A stretch of DNA of 64,000 nucleotides, taken from NCBI RefSeq assembly GCF_012940005.1, contig NZ_SPMX01000006.1, positions 124,001 to 188,000 of the forward strand. The letters run 5' to 3'. Source of the DNA: Candidatus Accumulibacter contiguus (GTDB lineage Bacteria > Pseudomonadota > Gammaproteobacteria > Burkholderiales > Rhodocyclaceae). The position numbers and the translations under genes are program-made. Of the stretch, positions 28,811 to 38,611 are shown one piece after another. The notes beneath the pieces were generated by a model. That model made no database searches. It was not told where the DNA came from and worked only from the letters and a program-made list of their open reading frames with translations. Every line of letters starts with the position of its first letter. Positions within the stretch are counted from its first letter, which is position 1.

Positions 28811-30535
28811 TCAGGCACCAAACTGCAGCGCTGCCAGGCGGGCGTACAAGCCGCCACGCTCGACCAGCTCCGTGTGCGTACCAACGTCGATGACCCGTCC
28901 GTGGTCGAGAACGATGATCCGGTCGGCGCGCTGCACGGTGGCCAGGCGGTGCGCAATGACGATCGTCGTCCGCCCGGCCATCGCGGCTTCGAGCGCCGCC
29001 TGCACGACGCGCTCGCTTTCGGCGTCGAGGCTGCTGGTCGCTTCGTCGAGCAGCAACAGCGGTGCGTTCTTCAATATCGCTCGCGCAATGGCGATGCGCT
29101 GGCGCTGGCCGCCAGACAGGCGGACACCGCGTTCGCCGACGAAAGTGGCGTAACCGTCGGGCAGGCGCTGCACGAATTCATCGACGAAGGCCGCGAGTGC
29201 GGCAGCACGGGTTTCCTCGTCGGAGGCCTCGGGTTTGCCGTAACGGATGTTGTCGGCGATGCTGCCCGAGAAGATCACCGCCTCCTGTGGCACCACCGCA
29301 ATGCGCGCGCGCAACTCGGTCAGGCGCGCGCACCGCAGGTCGATGCCATCGATCCGGATGCCCCCCTCGCTGACGTCGTAAAAGCGCTGCAGTAACTGGA
29401 AGACGGTGGTTTTGCCGGCCCCCGACGGCCCGACCAGCGCCACCGTCTGCCCGGCATCGATGGTGAAATCGAGCCCCTGCAGCACCGCCTGCAGCGGGCG
29501 CGACGGATAGGCGAAGTGCACCTCGCTGAAGCGCACCTGCAAGCCGGCCGCCGCTGCCGGCAGGGCAACGGGCAGTGCCGGCTCGGTGATCGGCGAACGC
29601 TCGCCGAGCAGTTCCATCAACCTTTCGGTAGCCCCCGAAGCGCGCAGCAGGTCGCCCCAGACCTCGGCAAGTACGGCCACGCTGCCGGCGACAAGCATCA
29701 CATAGAGCGCCGTCTGGCTCAACTGGCCGGCGCTGATCTCGCCGGCGAGCACCGCCTGAACGCCGCCGTACAGGCCGTAGAGCAGCGAAGCAAAGACGCC
29801 GATGATGACGAAGGCGGTGAGCGCCGAGCGTGTGCCGCTGCGGCGGATCGAAGTGGAAAAAGCCTGCTCGTTGGCGGTGGCGAAGCGTGCCGTTTCGGCA
29901 CTCTCCTGGGTATAACTCTGAACCACCGGAATGGCATTGAGGATCTCGCCGGCGATGCCACTGGTATCGGCAATGCGGTCCTGGCTGGCGCGCGAGAGTT
30001 TGCGTACGCGGCGTGCGATGAGTGCTGCCGGCAGCACCACCAGCACGATGATTCCCGCCACCGTCAGCATCAACCGCGGCGTCGTGGTGAGCAGCATGGT
30101 CAGCCCGCCGGCCAGCAGCACCAGGTTGCGCAGGCCCATGCTGATGCTCGAACCGACGGCGTTGTGAATCACCGTCGTGTCGGTGGTCAGCCGCGACAGC
30201 ACTTCGCCAGTCTTCAGGGTCTCGAAGAACTGCGGACTCTGTTGCAGCACATGCGCGTAGACCGCCTGCCGCAAATCGGTGGTCACTCGCTCGCCGATCC
30301 AGCTCACCATGTAGAAACGCGCGGCGGTCGCCAGCCCGAGTAGCACCGCGACGAGGAACAACAGAATGAAATGGTCGCGGATCGCCGGCAGTCGATCGTC
30401 GAGCAGCTTGTCGGCTGGCGCCGCGAGACCGCCGTCGACCAGCAGTTTCACGGCATAGGGCAGCGCCAGCGTCGCGCCGGCGGCGAGCAGCAGGAACAGC
30501 AGGGCCAGAGCGATCTGCCCTCGATAGCGGGCCAC
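28811..30535 (-). CDS. ABC transporter, fused permease-ATPase (MsbA/multidrug exporter type)
   Basis: The N-terminal half has six membrane helices with the type-1 exporter coupling region (RFYMVSWIGERVTTDLRQAV, TGEVLSRLTTDTTVIHNAVG). The C-terminal ATPase has Walker A GPSGAGKTT, a Q-loop in VVPQEAVIFSGSIADNIRYG, signature LSGGQRQRIAIARAI, Walker B LLLLDEATSSLD and the H-loop VIAHRLATV. Such half-transporters dimerise and export lipids, drugs or peptides. The start is unresolved. The family pattern begins around RKLRPLRALLPY, upstream of the first in-frame GTG (30535), yet no ATG/GTG/TTG exists between that GTG and the overlapping MAPEG gene. A lost start codon or an unusual start is possible. 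Confidence 0.88.
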   Translation of the reverse strand: MARYRGQIALALLFLLLAAGATLALPYAVKLLVDGGLAAPADKLLDDRLPAIRDHFILLFLVAVLLGLATAARFYMVSWIGERVTTDLRQAVYAHVLQQSPQFFETLKTGEVLSRLTTDTTVIHNAVGSSISMGLRNLVLLAGGLTMLLTTTPRLMLTVAGIIVLVVLPAALIARRVRKLSRASQDRIADTSGIAGEILNAIPVVQSYTQESAETARFATANEQAFSTSIRRSGTRSALTAFVIIGVFASLLYGLYGGVQAVLAGEISAGQLSQTALYVMLVAGSVAVLAEVWGDLLRASGATERLMELLGERSPITEPALPVALPAAAAGLQVRFSEVHFAYPSRPLQAVLQGLDFTIDAGQTVALVGPSGAGKTTVFQLLQRFYDVSEGGIRIDGIDLRCARLTELRARIAVVPQEAVIFSGSIADNIRYGKPEASDEETRAAALAAFVDEFVQRLPDGYATFVGERGVRLSGGQRQRIAIARAILKNAPLLLLDEATSSLDAESERVVQAALEAAMAGRTTIVIAHRLATVQRADRIIVLDHGRVIDVGTHTELVERGGLYARLAALQFGA

Positions 30536-30630
30536 GTAAGGCAGCAGCGCACGCAGCGGCCGCAGCTTGCGTGCCGGCAGCGCTCTCTGCGCGCTGCCGT
30601 CGCCTAGCGTTGTCCGGGAAGTTTCGCGAT

Positions 30631-31026
30631 TCAGGCGAGCAGTCCGCGCAGCACGCCCCAGGCGCCGCCGAGGGCAAGGGCGCCGAAAGCGAGCATCGAG
30701 ACCAGGAAGCCCTTGCCGCGTGTCTTCGGATCGCGAGCATAGGCCAAGGCGTACCAGACCCGGCCCAGCAGCCAGGCGCCTCCGAGCACCGTCGCCCAGA
30801 GGCTCGACAGGTAGAATGCGCACACCCACAACACCGGCAGGAAAGCGACCGTGTTCTCGAGGGTGTTCATCTGGATCCGATAAGCGATCTCGAATTGCGG
30901 GTGACCACTGGTTGCCGGCGCCTGGATGCCGAACTTGATGCGGCAGCGGCCGACATAGGCCGCACAGGCGAACAACAGCAGTGCCGTGGCGAGGGTGACC
31001 AGAGCTGGTCCTGGGTAAGCATTCAT
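30631..31026 (-). CDS. MAPEG-family membrane protein
   Basis: 131 residues, four membrane helices (LVTLATALLLFACAAYVG; FLPVLWVCAFYLSS; ATVLGGAWLLGRVWYALAYA; FGALALGGAWGVLRGLLA). The MAPEG loops are AYRIQMNTLENTVAFLPV, where the E-N-T residues bind glutathione in eicosanoid enzymes, and GRVWYALAYARDPKTRG. These proteins are small glutathione-dependent membrane enzymes of mostly unknown substrate in bacteria. It lies between the RDD gene and the ABC exporter on the same strand, likely in the same transcript. Confidence 0.85.
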   Translation of the reverse strand: MNAYPGPALVTLATALLLFACAAYVGRCRIKFGIQAPATSGHPQFEIAYRIQMNTLENTVAFLPVLWVCAFYLSSLWATVLGGAWLLGRVWYALAYARDPKTRGKGFLVSMLAFGALALGGAWGVLRGLLA

Positions 31027-31081
31027 GAGGTCGATCCGTATCAGGGCAGAGCAGGCAAAGACAGCGGGAAGCCGGGAAGAT

Positions 31082-31798
31082 TCAGGATACCTGACTCCCG
31101 AGCAGGAAGTTGCCGATGCGCAGCAGGCGCCGCCGCGCGGCCTCACCGTCGAGACCAGCGCTCAGCGGCCCGGCGGCGACGGCCAGTTCGGCTGCCCGCT
31201 CGGGTGTCAGCAGCGCGGCACGCTGGCTGTACTCGATGATCGCCAGTTGTTCTTCGCGCGTCAGGACAAAGGGTGGTGCTTCGCTGCCGAGCCCGCTGCC
31301 CGCACTGGCTGGCCGGCGCGCAGCGCCATCGACATGCACCACCAGCGTACCGGCAGCCAGGTCGCCCAGGCGTTTACCCTCGGCATTGAGCAGGCTGGTG
31401 ACGAAACCGGCAGCGTAGAGCAGCGGCAGGAAATCGACGCTGCGCAGCGTGTTGCGGATGAACGCGGCACTCCAGCCGACGGGGCGACCGTCGTCATGGA
31501 CGACCGCCAGGCCGCAGGCTTTCTTGCCTGGAGTCTGGCCGTGGCGATACACCTCGAATACGATCGGATACCCCCACTCGAGCAGAAATGCACCGAGCAA
31601 CAGCAGGCCGGCGCCGAAATCGCCGATTTTCGCGGCGGCAAACACCAGCAGCAGCCAGAGCCCCAGGCGGAGCAGGAAATCGAGAAACCAGGCACGTGCC
31701 CGCGCGACCGGCCCGGCCACCCGCAACTCGATCTCGCAGCCTTCGGGTGTGGCGATGCGGCGGAGGCTGTCCAGCGGGGCGGCAAGCGCAACGGTCAT
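31082..31798 (-). CDS. RDD-family membrane protein of the MoxR operon
   Basis: 238 residues with two or three membrane helices in the RDD arrangement: R-A-R-A-W-F-L-D-F near the first helix (the RDD-like motif), GYPIVFEVYRHGQTPGKKACG, and RNTLRSVDFLPLLYAAGF. It ends with a soluble helical tail (LTREEQLAIIEYSQRAALL). The ATG overlaps the stop of the upstream gene (TGATG), so the two are coupled. RDD genes at the end of MoxR-DUF58-DUF4129 operons are common. The molecular role is unknown. Confidence 0.85.
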   Translation of the reverse strand: MTVALAAPLDSLRRIATPEGCEIELRVAGPVARARAWFLDFLLRLGLWLLLVFAAAKIGDFGAGLLLLGAFLLEWGYPIVFEVYRHGQTPGKKACGLAVVHDDGRPVGWSAAFIRNTLRSVDFLPLLYAAGFVTSLLNAEGKRLGDLAAGTLVVHVDGAARRPASAGSGLGSEAPPFVLTREEQLAIIEYSQRAALLTPERAAELAVAAGPLSAGLDGEAARRRLLRIGNFLLGSQVS

Positions 31799-32583
31799 CA
31801 ACGATCGGCGAAGAACAGATCCCGGTAAGCCGCGTACAGCGAAGCGTAGAGCACCGGCAGCAGCACCAGCCAGCCGAGCAGCAGCGGCAGGCTGGCCAGC
31901 ACCGCGGCAACCAGCACCAGCAGGCCATAGACCAGGAAGGGCAGCAAATTCCGTAGCGCGACGAGAATCCCGGTCCTGATCGCCTGATACGCCGACAGTT
32001 CATGAAAGAGCAACAGCGGCGGCGCCAGCCAGACCGCCATGGCCAGTGGCGCAAAGACCAGGATCATGACCAGAAAGGAAACCACGATGGCCCACACGGC
32101 GGTGTTCCCGGCGCTGTCGTGAGCAATCGTCGCCAGTGCGGCGACACCGGTGACGGTGGCCACGATGCCGAGTACCACCGCCACCACCAGCAGCGTCAGC
32201 AGGTAGAGCAGCCCCACCATCAGCAGACCTCCCGGTTGGCGAGAAAAACCGGCAAACAGGTGCTCGAAGCGGATCCCCTCACCTTCCTCGATGGCCCGGC
32301 AACCGATGCTGATGCCTCCGATGAACACCGGAATCAACAGGTTGGCGGCGACATTCAGGAAAGGGATCATGCCGACGATCAGCATCACCGCCATGAAGGC
32401 GACAGCGATGCCGATCCAGGTGCCCGGCGCCGTGCGGAACATCTCCCAGCCGCGCAACAGCCACCGATAGCCGCACCCGGCCGGCACCAGCCGGCCCTCG
32501 GGAAGAAACGTTCCGAAAGAGCTATCGCTGTAGTCATACAGCCGCGCCGAAGGTGCCTTGTATGGGTTTTCGTCGATCTGCAT
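31798..32583 (-). CDS. Integral membrane protein, BPSS1780-like
   Basis: 261 residues beginning MQIDENPYKAPSARLYDY, then GWEMFRTAPGTWIGIAVAF. About six long hydrophobic helices follow, ending in YAAYRDLFF. The N-terminal NPYxAP motif plus GWxxF...P is the hallmark of the BPSS1780/DUF2189-like membrane family. No enzymatic motif. It is coupled to the RDD gene by a TGATG overlap, which suggests the two membrane proteins work together. Confidence 0.75.
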   Translation of the reverse strand: MQIDENPYKAPSARLYDYSDSSFGTFLPEGRLVPAGCGYRWLLRGWEMFRTAPGTWIGIAVAFMAVMLIVGMIPFLNVAANLLIPVFIGGISIGCRAIEEGEGIRFEHLFAGFSRQPGGLLMVGLLYLLTLLVVAVVLGIVATVTGVAALATIAHDSAGNTAVWAIVVSFLVMILVFAPLAMAVWLAPPLLLFHELSAYQAIRTGILVALRNLLPFLVYGLLVLVAAVLASLPLLLGWLVLLPVLYASLYAAYRDLFFADR

Positions 32584-32678
32584 TGCAGCCCCTGCCGTCA
32601 AAATGATGGAAACACGTCTCGTCGCCCCAGTGACCAGACGTTTCGTTGCCCCCTGCGGCAACGAGCACGCGGCGCATA

Positions 32679-33992
32679 CTATAACGCGCCGGCGCGCTTT
32701 CTGGCCCAGTAGTGATTGATCAGCGCCACCGGCAGTTCGCGCGCAGCGACATCGAGAATCTCGACGCCGCCGTGGCGCAACAGCGCCACCTGCCGCCGCC
32801 GCGCCTGCAGGTATTCGAGGCCGGCAGCGCGCGTCAGCGCCGCGTCGAAATCACTGACCGGCGCTTCGAGCAACTCGTCGAGAACTGCCTCGCGCAGGCT
32901 GGCGATGCTCACCGCGTGGCGGCGCCGCAACTGTTCCACTGCCGGCAGCAAGGTATCGTCGTCCTCGTCGCGCAGGTTGGTGACCAGAATTACCAGTGCC
33001 CGTTTGCGCAGGCGCTGGCTGAGGGATTCGCAGGCGCACAGGTAATCGGGCACCTGCAGCGACGGTTGCAGGTCGTAGACCGCATTCATCATCGCCTGCA
33101 GGGTCGCCAGAGACTTGCGTGGTGGCAGCACGCGCGGCGCGGCGTGGCCAAAGGTCGCCAGTCCGACGGCGTCGCCCTGGTGCAGGGCGACCCAGGCGAG
33201 CAGCAGCAGGGCGTTGAGGGTGTGGTCGAAATGCGAAAGCTCGCCATCGCGAGCACGCATCCGGCCACCGCAATCGAGCAGGAAGACAATCTGCTGGTCG
33301 CGTTCATCGGCGTATGCCCGCGAGATCAGGCGACCGACGCGGGAGCTGGCTTTCCAGTCGATCTGCCGCGGCGAGTCGTCCTGACGGTAGTCGCGCAACT
33401 GCTGGAATTCCATGCCCTCGCCACGCCGCCGGCGCTGCAGGATACCGATCTGCGACAGGCGGTGATCGGTCGCCAGCAGCGTGTAGTGCGCGATGCGTGC
33501 GAAATTCGGAAAGACGCGCACCACATCCTGCAGCGCGATGCTCTCGTGCAGCAACCACAGGCGCAGCGGCGACGAGCAGCGCAGGTTGACGCCGTCGAAC
33601 ACCTGCCGACCGCGCTCGCTTACCGAAACCCGGTAGGCGACGCGCAGGTAGCGGTCGGCGGCGATCGTGAAGCGCAGTGGCAAGCCCTCGCTGAGGAAAG
33701 CTGCCGGGTGCCTGTCGATCAGCCAGCCGCTAGCCTGCTGCCCTGAATCGCAGCGAAGGTAGAGGCCGATGTTCTGCCAGGTTCCTACCGGCATGGCATG
33801 CGACAGATCGCGCTGCACGGTGATGCGGCCGCGACGGCGCCAGGCGCTCAGCGCGTCGGCAGCGGCCAGGCCGAACAGCGTTGCCGCAGTCGCCTGCCAG
33901 AGTGCCAGCAGGCTCGGCACGACGGCGACCGCCAGACCCAGCAACAGCCACAGCCCGGCAGCGAGCAGCAGTCTGTGGTCGGGAAGCAGCAT
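32679..33992 (-). CDS. DUF58 protein of the MoxR operon
   Basis: 437 residues: two N-terminal membrane helices (LLLAAGLWLLLGLAVAVVPS), a beta-rich middle, then the DUF58 core GEGMEFQQLRDYRQDDSPRQ followed by IDWKASSR. A von Willebrand A-like domain follows (VFLLDCGGRM with a partial MIDAS DxGxx, and VILVTNLRDED). DUF58 proteins are regularly encoded next to MoxR ATPases, which are thought to remodel or load cofactors on vWA-domain clients. Upstream neighbour is MoxR (7-bp gap). Confidence 0.9.
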   Translation of the reverse strand: MLLPDHRLLLAAGLWLLLGLAVAVVPSLLALWQATAATLFGLAAADALSAWRRRGRITVQRDLSHAMPVGTWQNIGLYLRCDSGQQASGWLIDRHPAAFLSEGLPLRFTIAADRYLRVAYRVSVSERGRQVFDGVNLRCSSPLRLWLLHESIALQDVVRVFPNFARIAHYTLLATDHRLSQIGILQRRRRGEGMEFQQLRDYRQDDSPRQIDWKASSRVGRLISRAYADERDQQIVFLLDCGGRMRARDGELSHFDHTLNALLLLAWVALHQGDAVGLATFGHAAPRVLPPRKSLATLQAMMNAVYDLQPSLQVPDYLCACESLSQRLRKRALVILVTNLRDEDDDTLLPAVEQLRRRHAVSIASLREAVLDELLEAPVSDFDAALTRAAGLEYLQARRRQVALLRHGGVEILDVAARELPVALINHYWARKRAGAL

Positions 33993-33999
33993 TTGACCG

Positions 34000-34989
34000 T
34001 CAGGCCCGCGGCGCCGGCACGCGTTCGAGCAGCGCGCGCAGCAGATCGTCGGCGCTGAGCCCTTCGATCTCGGCCTCGGCGGCCGGCGCCACGCGGTGGC
34101 GCAGCGCCGGCAGCGCCACCGCCTTGATGTCGTCGGGCGTGGCGAAACCCCGCCCGGCCATCAGCGCCCGCGCCCGCGCTGCCCGCACCAGCGCGATCGG
34201 GCCACGCGGACCAGCGCCGCTGGCCAGCCCCGGCGTTTCACGACTGGCGCGAACAATGGCTACGGCATAAGCGACGACGCGTTCGTCGACGACGACATGC
34301 GCCGTCCATTGCTGCAGCCCGACCACCGTTGCCGGCTGGATCAGCGTGGCCACCGCCTCGACATCGAGGTCACCGCCGGTCTTCGCTCTCGTCACCTGCC
34401 GGGTCAATGCCACTTCCTCTTCTTCGCTCGGGTAATCGATGCGAATCTTGAACAGAAAACGGTCGAGCTGCGCTTCCGGCAGCGGGTAAGTGCCTTCCTG
34501 TTCGATCGGGTTCTGGGTCGCCAGGACCATGAACGGGCGCGGCAAGGGAGAGCTGTTCCCTTCCAGCGTCACCTGTTTTTCCTGCATCGCTTCGAGCAGC
34601 GCCGACTGCGTCTTGGCGGGCGCCCGGTTGATCTCGTCGGCGAGCAAGAGATGCGTAAACACCGGCCCCTGGCGAGTGACGAAATTGGCCGTGGCTGCGT
34701 CGAACAGCGTGTGACCGACGACATCGGAAGGCATCAGGTCAGGGGTGAACTGGATGCGCCGGGTCTGGCCGCCGAAGGTTCTGGCCAGGACTTTTACCAG
34801 CAGCGTCTTGCCGAGACCGGGAACGCCCTCGATGAGCACGTGTGCATCGGCCAGCAGACCGATCAGCACTTCGTCGATCACTGCCTGCTGGCCGATCACC
34901 GCCTTGGCCATTTCAGCGCGCAGCGCGCTTAGCAGTTGCCTTGCCTGTTGCAGTTTTTCTGCCGGCAGGACCGGCGCGGGGGTATTCAT
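34000..34989 (-). CDS. MoxR-family AAA+ ATPase
   Basis: 329 residues with Walker A GVPGLGKT, Walker B LLLADEINRAPAKTQSALLE, sensor 1 MVLATQNPIEQEGTYPLPEA, the arginine-bearing DRFLFKI and sensor 2 GPRGPIALVRAARARAL. This is a textbook MoxR protein: a cytoplasmic hexameric chaperone-like ATPase acting on vWA-domain proteins, here presumably the DUF58 and neighbours. ATG 34989 gives the usual length. Confidence 0.95.
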   Translation of the reverse strand: MNTPAPVLPAEKLQQARQLLSALRAEMAKAVIGQQAVIDEVLIGLLADAHVLIEGVPGLGKTLLVKVLARTFGGQTRRIQFTPDLMPSDVVGHTLFDAATANFVTRQGPVFTHLLLADEINRAPAKTQSALLEAMQEKQVTLEGNSSPLPRPFMVLATQNPIEQEGTYPLPEAQLDRFLFKIRIDYPSEEEEVALTRQVTRAKTGGDLDVEAVATLIQPATVVGLQQWTAHVVVDERVVAYAVAIVRASRETPGLASGAGPRGPIALVRAARARALMAGRGFATPDDIKAVALPALRHRVAPAAEAEIEGLSADDLLRALLERVPAPRA

Positions 34990-34999
34990 GGCGAGGATC

Positions 35000-36149
35000 T
35001 CAGAGTTCACGTTCCAGGTCGCGCAGGGTGCGCAACGCGTCGGTAAAAGCGTGCGGGGTATCGGCCCGGCCATCGAGGGCAGCGGCGATGCGCGCCGCCG
35101 GCAAACCGGAACGTGCTGCCAGAGCGATCGCCTGCGCCGCAGGCGGGCGTGCAGCGATGCCTGGCTGGCGCAGCGCGAGGCGGCTGCGAAAATGCTCGCG
35201 CGCAGGTGCCAGCAGCGCCGCCAGCGCACCCGACCGCCACAGGTAGCGAGCAATGGCCGCCAGGTGTTCACGCAGTTCACGGCGCGCCGGCGGTGCCTCC
35301 GGCTGTACCCCCCCGAAGCGCGGAATGATGCGCCATAGCCAGAGGACGAGCAACATTGCCGCAGCGATGCACGCGGCCCCGGCGTTCTCCAGCAGCCAGT
35401 CCAGCAGGCTCGGCATCTGCAGGCGCGACAGCAACAGAACCTGCGGTGGTGACGAGCGGTCATGCTCGCTGAGCAGCGTCCAGTAGAATTCGGCATGGTC
35501 CATCACGCCGATGCGCCGATTGCTCAACATCTGGTCGAGCCCGCTGGCGATCGTCAGATGCCCATGGCCGATGTGGAAATGCAGGATCTGTTCACCGCCA
35601 CCATTTGCACCCTCGCCAGCCGACCAGTCCGGCTGTCGCCCGCCGGCCTCGAGTCGCGGCCCTCTGGCGTCGATCCGCAGCGGCCGGAGCATGCCAGGCA
35701 GCGTCACTTCCAGCACCTCCGGCCACTCGCGTGGCGCCTGCGGTGACGGCTCGAAGTACCGCACCCCGAGGTGGTCGAGCAGCGGATCGGCGACGTCACG
35801 ATATTCGGCGACGGCGATCAGGTATCCGCCGTCCTCGACCCAGGCGAGCAGGCGACGCAGTCGCTCGGGGGGGCAAGTGATGCGCGCGCTGGCGGTCGAG
35901 AAACAGCGTGCCACCGGCCGGCAGCCGGTCGAGGATGCGCGCGTCCGATTGCCGCGTCAGCTTGCCGCCCATGCGCGCGGTGAAACGTTCGAGTGCCAGG
36001 TAGGGATTGCGCCGGGCCTCGGCCTGCGGCGCTTCGCGGCGATGTTGCGGGACATATTCGAGATGGGTGACCAGCCAGCCAGCCAGCAGCGTCAGCCCGA
36101 CGAGGGCGAAGAGTACGAGGAGCGAGGCCTTGTTGTGGCGGCGCGTCAT
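35000..36149 (-). pseudogene. DUF4350 protein of the MoxR operon, one frameshift at a C7 run
   Basis: Two overlapping pieces make one protein. From ATG 36149: a membrane anchor (ASLLVLFALVGLTLLAGWLV), EYVPQHRREAPQAEARRNPY, then LALERFTARMGGKLTRQSDA and LPAGGTLFLDRQRAHHLPP. The sequence then moves frame at the G7 run 35867-35873 (C7 on this strand) to PERLRRLLAWVEDGGYLIAV. It continues to 35000 with a second membrane helix (ACIAAAMLLVLWLWRIIPRF). The first part is the DUF4350 GATase-like fold. The homopolymer position makes a sequencing error likely, and the real protein would be about 380 residues. Confidence 0.8.
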
Positions 36150-37621
36150 GGCCGTGCCTGCGGCTTGCCGAACAGGAGATCCCAGCCTGCCAGCAGTTCC
36201 TCGACGCGCTCGACCGGGATCGACAGGCGACCATAGGCCGCCAGCCGCCAGGTCTCGACGAGCACGTTGAAACGGCGATCGAGCGCCTCGGGGACTCGCC
36301 CGGCGATGCGGCTCAGGCAGTCGTTTTCGGTGTCACCGGCGGCAAAGTCGATCTGGCGCTGATGCATCAGAGCGACCAATGCACCGCGATAGAGCAGGCT
36401 CAAGGCCTCGACGCTGTCACCCCGGTCCAGCGCCGCATGCGCTGCCGCCGCCACATCTGCCGGCAGGGACGCCGGACGCAGGTCGAGACCGAACAGGAAC
36501 TCCGGTGCCGCTGGCGCCACGCGTGCGCGCGATCCGGCCTGCCGGTAGCGCAGCACCAGGAAAATGGCCGCCGCCAGACCGAGACCGGCGAAGACCCAGA
36601 GCAGGCCCCTGAGCATCTCGGAGAACCATTCGATTGCTTTGAACAAGACCTTGATCCAGTCGCCCCCAGGCTCGTCGACGGGCGAGTCCGACTGCCGCCA
36701 GCGCCAACTCCAGTCTTCCCGGTCCTGCCCGAACACCGGGTCGGTGAGCACCGCATCGATCGCCTGCCTGGCCACGCTCGGCGGTTGCGGTGCTTCTTCG
36801 GCTTGTACGGGCTTGAGCAGCGGCAGCCACACGGCCAGCACCAGGAGAACCAGCAAGGACGACGCCAGAGGAGTCGCAGACTGCCGCGCGGCGAGGCGGC
36901 GAAAAGCCAGTTCGATATCCCAGGCTTCGAGTTCGCTGCGCCGGTTCAGGTAGAGGGAAAACCCCGAAGCCACGTAAAGCGGCTCGACCACCGTTTCGGC
37001 AAGCATGAACACCAGATTACCGGCGAAATACCCGGCAGTCGAGCGATCGCCGCCAAACCACTGCCAGAGCGACAGGTCCTGGCCATCCCCCGGCACCAGC
37101 GCCAGCAGGGTGATCACGATCGAGACCAGGAGAATCGTCGACATATTGGCGCAAAAGAAGGTCAGCCAGACGGCGTGGCCCCGGCAGCGCCGCGACAACA
37201 GCCGGAAACGCGCCCGCGCGTCGGCGCCGGTCTGCCCCTCGAGCTGCCACACCGGCAGCAGCAGCGAGCGTGCCAGGCTGCAGCGGCGCAGCGTCAGGCC
37301 GGAGAGCACGCCCGGCCCGCGCAACACACGCGGCAACTCGCGCAGCAGGTCGCGCACGCGGCACTCGTCGCCAAAGACCGAACGGCTGAAGACGAACAGC
37401 AGCACCCGGTCGAACAGCGGCTTCAGCCACCACAGGACGAGTATCGCGTATTCTGGCCACGGCCACATGACCAACAGAATGACGATGCCGGCCGGCCAGT
37501 AGGTCGCAAACCAGGCACGGTAGACCGGCGCGGCCCAGTTGCGCAGCAGCGCCGGCCCGAGATCCAGCGCCTCCCAGGGGCTGCGCCGGCGCAGCCTGAC
37601 GGTGATCTGCTCAAGCTGCAC
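36146..37621 (-). CDS. DUF4129-containing membrane protein of the MoxR operon
   Basis: About 491 residues from GTG 37621 (VQLEQITVRLRRRSPWEALD). Long hydrophobic segments lie at the N-terminus and middle (YWPAGIVILLVMWPWPEYAI; MSTILLVSIVITLLALVPG; LRGLLWVFAGLGLAAAIFLV). The C-terminal DUF4129 domain has the typical GDSVEALSLLYRGALVALMH and TENDCLSRIAG motifs. An ATG at 37711 would extend 90 bp into the SpoIIM gene in a different frame and is less likely. It overlaps the DUF4350 start by 4 bp, and its own start overlaps the SpoIIM end by 11 bp: tight operon packing. Confidence 0.85.
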   Translation of the reverse strand: MQLEQITVRLRRRSPWEALDLGPALLRNWAAPVYRAWFATYWPAGIVILLVMWPWPEYAILVLWWLKPLFDRVLLFVFSRSVFGDECRVRDLLRELPRVLRGPGVLSGLTLRRCSLARSLLLPVWQLEGQTGADARARFRLLSRRCRGHAVWLTFFCANMSTILLVSIVITLLALVPGDGQDLSLWQWFGGDRSTAGYFAGNLVFMLAETVVEPLYVASGFSLYLNRRSELEAWDIELAFRRLAARQSATPLASSLLVLLVLAVWLPLLKPVQAEEAPQPPSVARQAIDAVLTDPVFGQDREDWSWRWRQSDSPVDEPGGDWIKVLFKAIEWFSEMLRGLLWVFAGLGLAAAIFLVLRYRQAGSRARVAPAAPEFLFGLDLRPASLPADVAAAAHAALDRGDSVEALSLLYRGALVALMHQRQIDFAAGDTENDCLSRIAGRVPEALDRRFNVLVETWRLAAYGRLSIPVERVEELLAGWDLLFGKPQARP

Positions 37622-38597
37622 GGGATCGACGTCCGGCCAGCAACAGATAGGCGCTGGTGAGCAGCCAGAAAGTGCTGCCGACCGCGATCTTGATCTCCAG
37701 CGGAACGCCACGCAGAGGCGACCAGAAAGCCTCGATGAAGGCGGCGAAGAAGGTCAGCGCCGCGGCCCCATAAAGCAGCTTCACCGCGACGCGGCCGTTC
37801 TCCTGCAAAGCCGCCAGGCGTGACCGCTGGCCTGGTGCCAGCAGCGCCATCCCGAGCTTCAGTCCGGCAGCACCGGCGAGCACCGCGCCGATCAATTCGA
37901 AAGCGCTGTGGCCGGCGACAAAGCCCCAGAAAGTCTCCCCCAGGCCGACCTGCGTCAGGTGACCGGCAATCGCCCCGATGTAGAGACCGTTGTAGAGCAG
38001 GTAGAACACCGAGCCGAGACCAAATGCGATGCCGCCGGCGAAGGCCTGGAAATCGATGCGCACATTGTTGGCAATGTAGAAAGCCCACATCGCCCACTCG
38101 CTCGACGCCGCACGCGGCCGGCCCAGATGTGCTGCCGCTGGCGAGTACATCTCCTCGATCTCGCTGACGGTATCCGGTGAGAGCAGCAGGAAAGCGGCGT
38201 CAGGCCAGACCTGAATGGCCATCAGCATCGCCAGTAGCGGCCCCAGCAGGAGCAGCATGGCGGCGACAACGACTCGCCACTCGCCGCGCACCAGCGCCGG
38301 CAAGTCAGCGGCGACGAAGCGCCGCAGCGCGCCACCCTCGGGCCTGGCGGCGCCATAGATGCGCTGGTGGACAGCCAGCACACGCCGCTGCAGATCCTCG
38401 GTCAGCGCCGCCGAGTAATTCCGGTCGCGCACCAGCGCCAGGTCATGGCACAGGCGGCGGAAGCGCTGCGGCAAGCCGACAGCGTCGATCGCCAGCACCT
38501 CCGGCGCGGCAGCGACAGGCCTCTGCGCCGACGCCAGCCAGCGGTCCCAGGCTTGCCATTCCGCCTGCCGGCGAGCGATGTATTGGCGTTCCTTCAC
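37611..38597 (-). CDS. SpoIIM-like (stage II sporulation protein M) membrane protein
   Basis: 328 residues from GTG 38597 (VKERQYIARRQAEWQAWDRW, the usual N-terminus). Six membrane helices with the SpoIIM signature FYIANNVRIDFQAFAGGI, YNGLYIGAIAGHL and FVAGHSAFELIGAVLAGAAG. In non-sporulating bacteria this family heads or joins MoxR/DUF58/DUF4129 operons, probably forming a membrane complex with them. It looks like the first gene of the minus-strand operon that ends at the ABC exporter. Confidence 0.88.
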   Translation of the reverse strand: MKERQYIARRQAEWQAWDRWLASAQRPVAAAPEVLAIDAVGLPQRFRRLCHDLALVRDRNYSAALTEDLQRRVLAVHQRIYGAARPEGGALRRFVAADLPALVRGEWRVVVAAMLLLLGPLLAMLMAIQVWPDAAFLLLSPDTVSEIEEMYSPAAAHLGRPRAASSEWAMWAFYIANNVRIDFQAFAGGIAFGLGSVFYLLYNGLYIGAIAGHLTQVGLGETFWGFVAGHSAFELIGAVLAGAAGLKLGMALLAPGQRSRLAALQENGRVAVKLLYGAAALTFFAAFIEAFWSPLRGVPLEIKIAVGSTFWLLTSAYLLLAGRRSRAA

Positions 38598-38611
38598 GAG
38601 GCAGCGCGCAA

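Noticed and set aside
28811-30829. ATG at 30829 as start of the ABC exporter
   Set aside because: It would overlap the MAPEG gene by about 200 bp, and the added residues show no membrane or family pattern.
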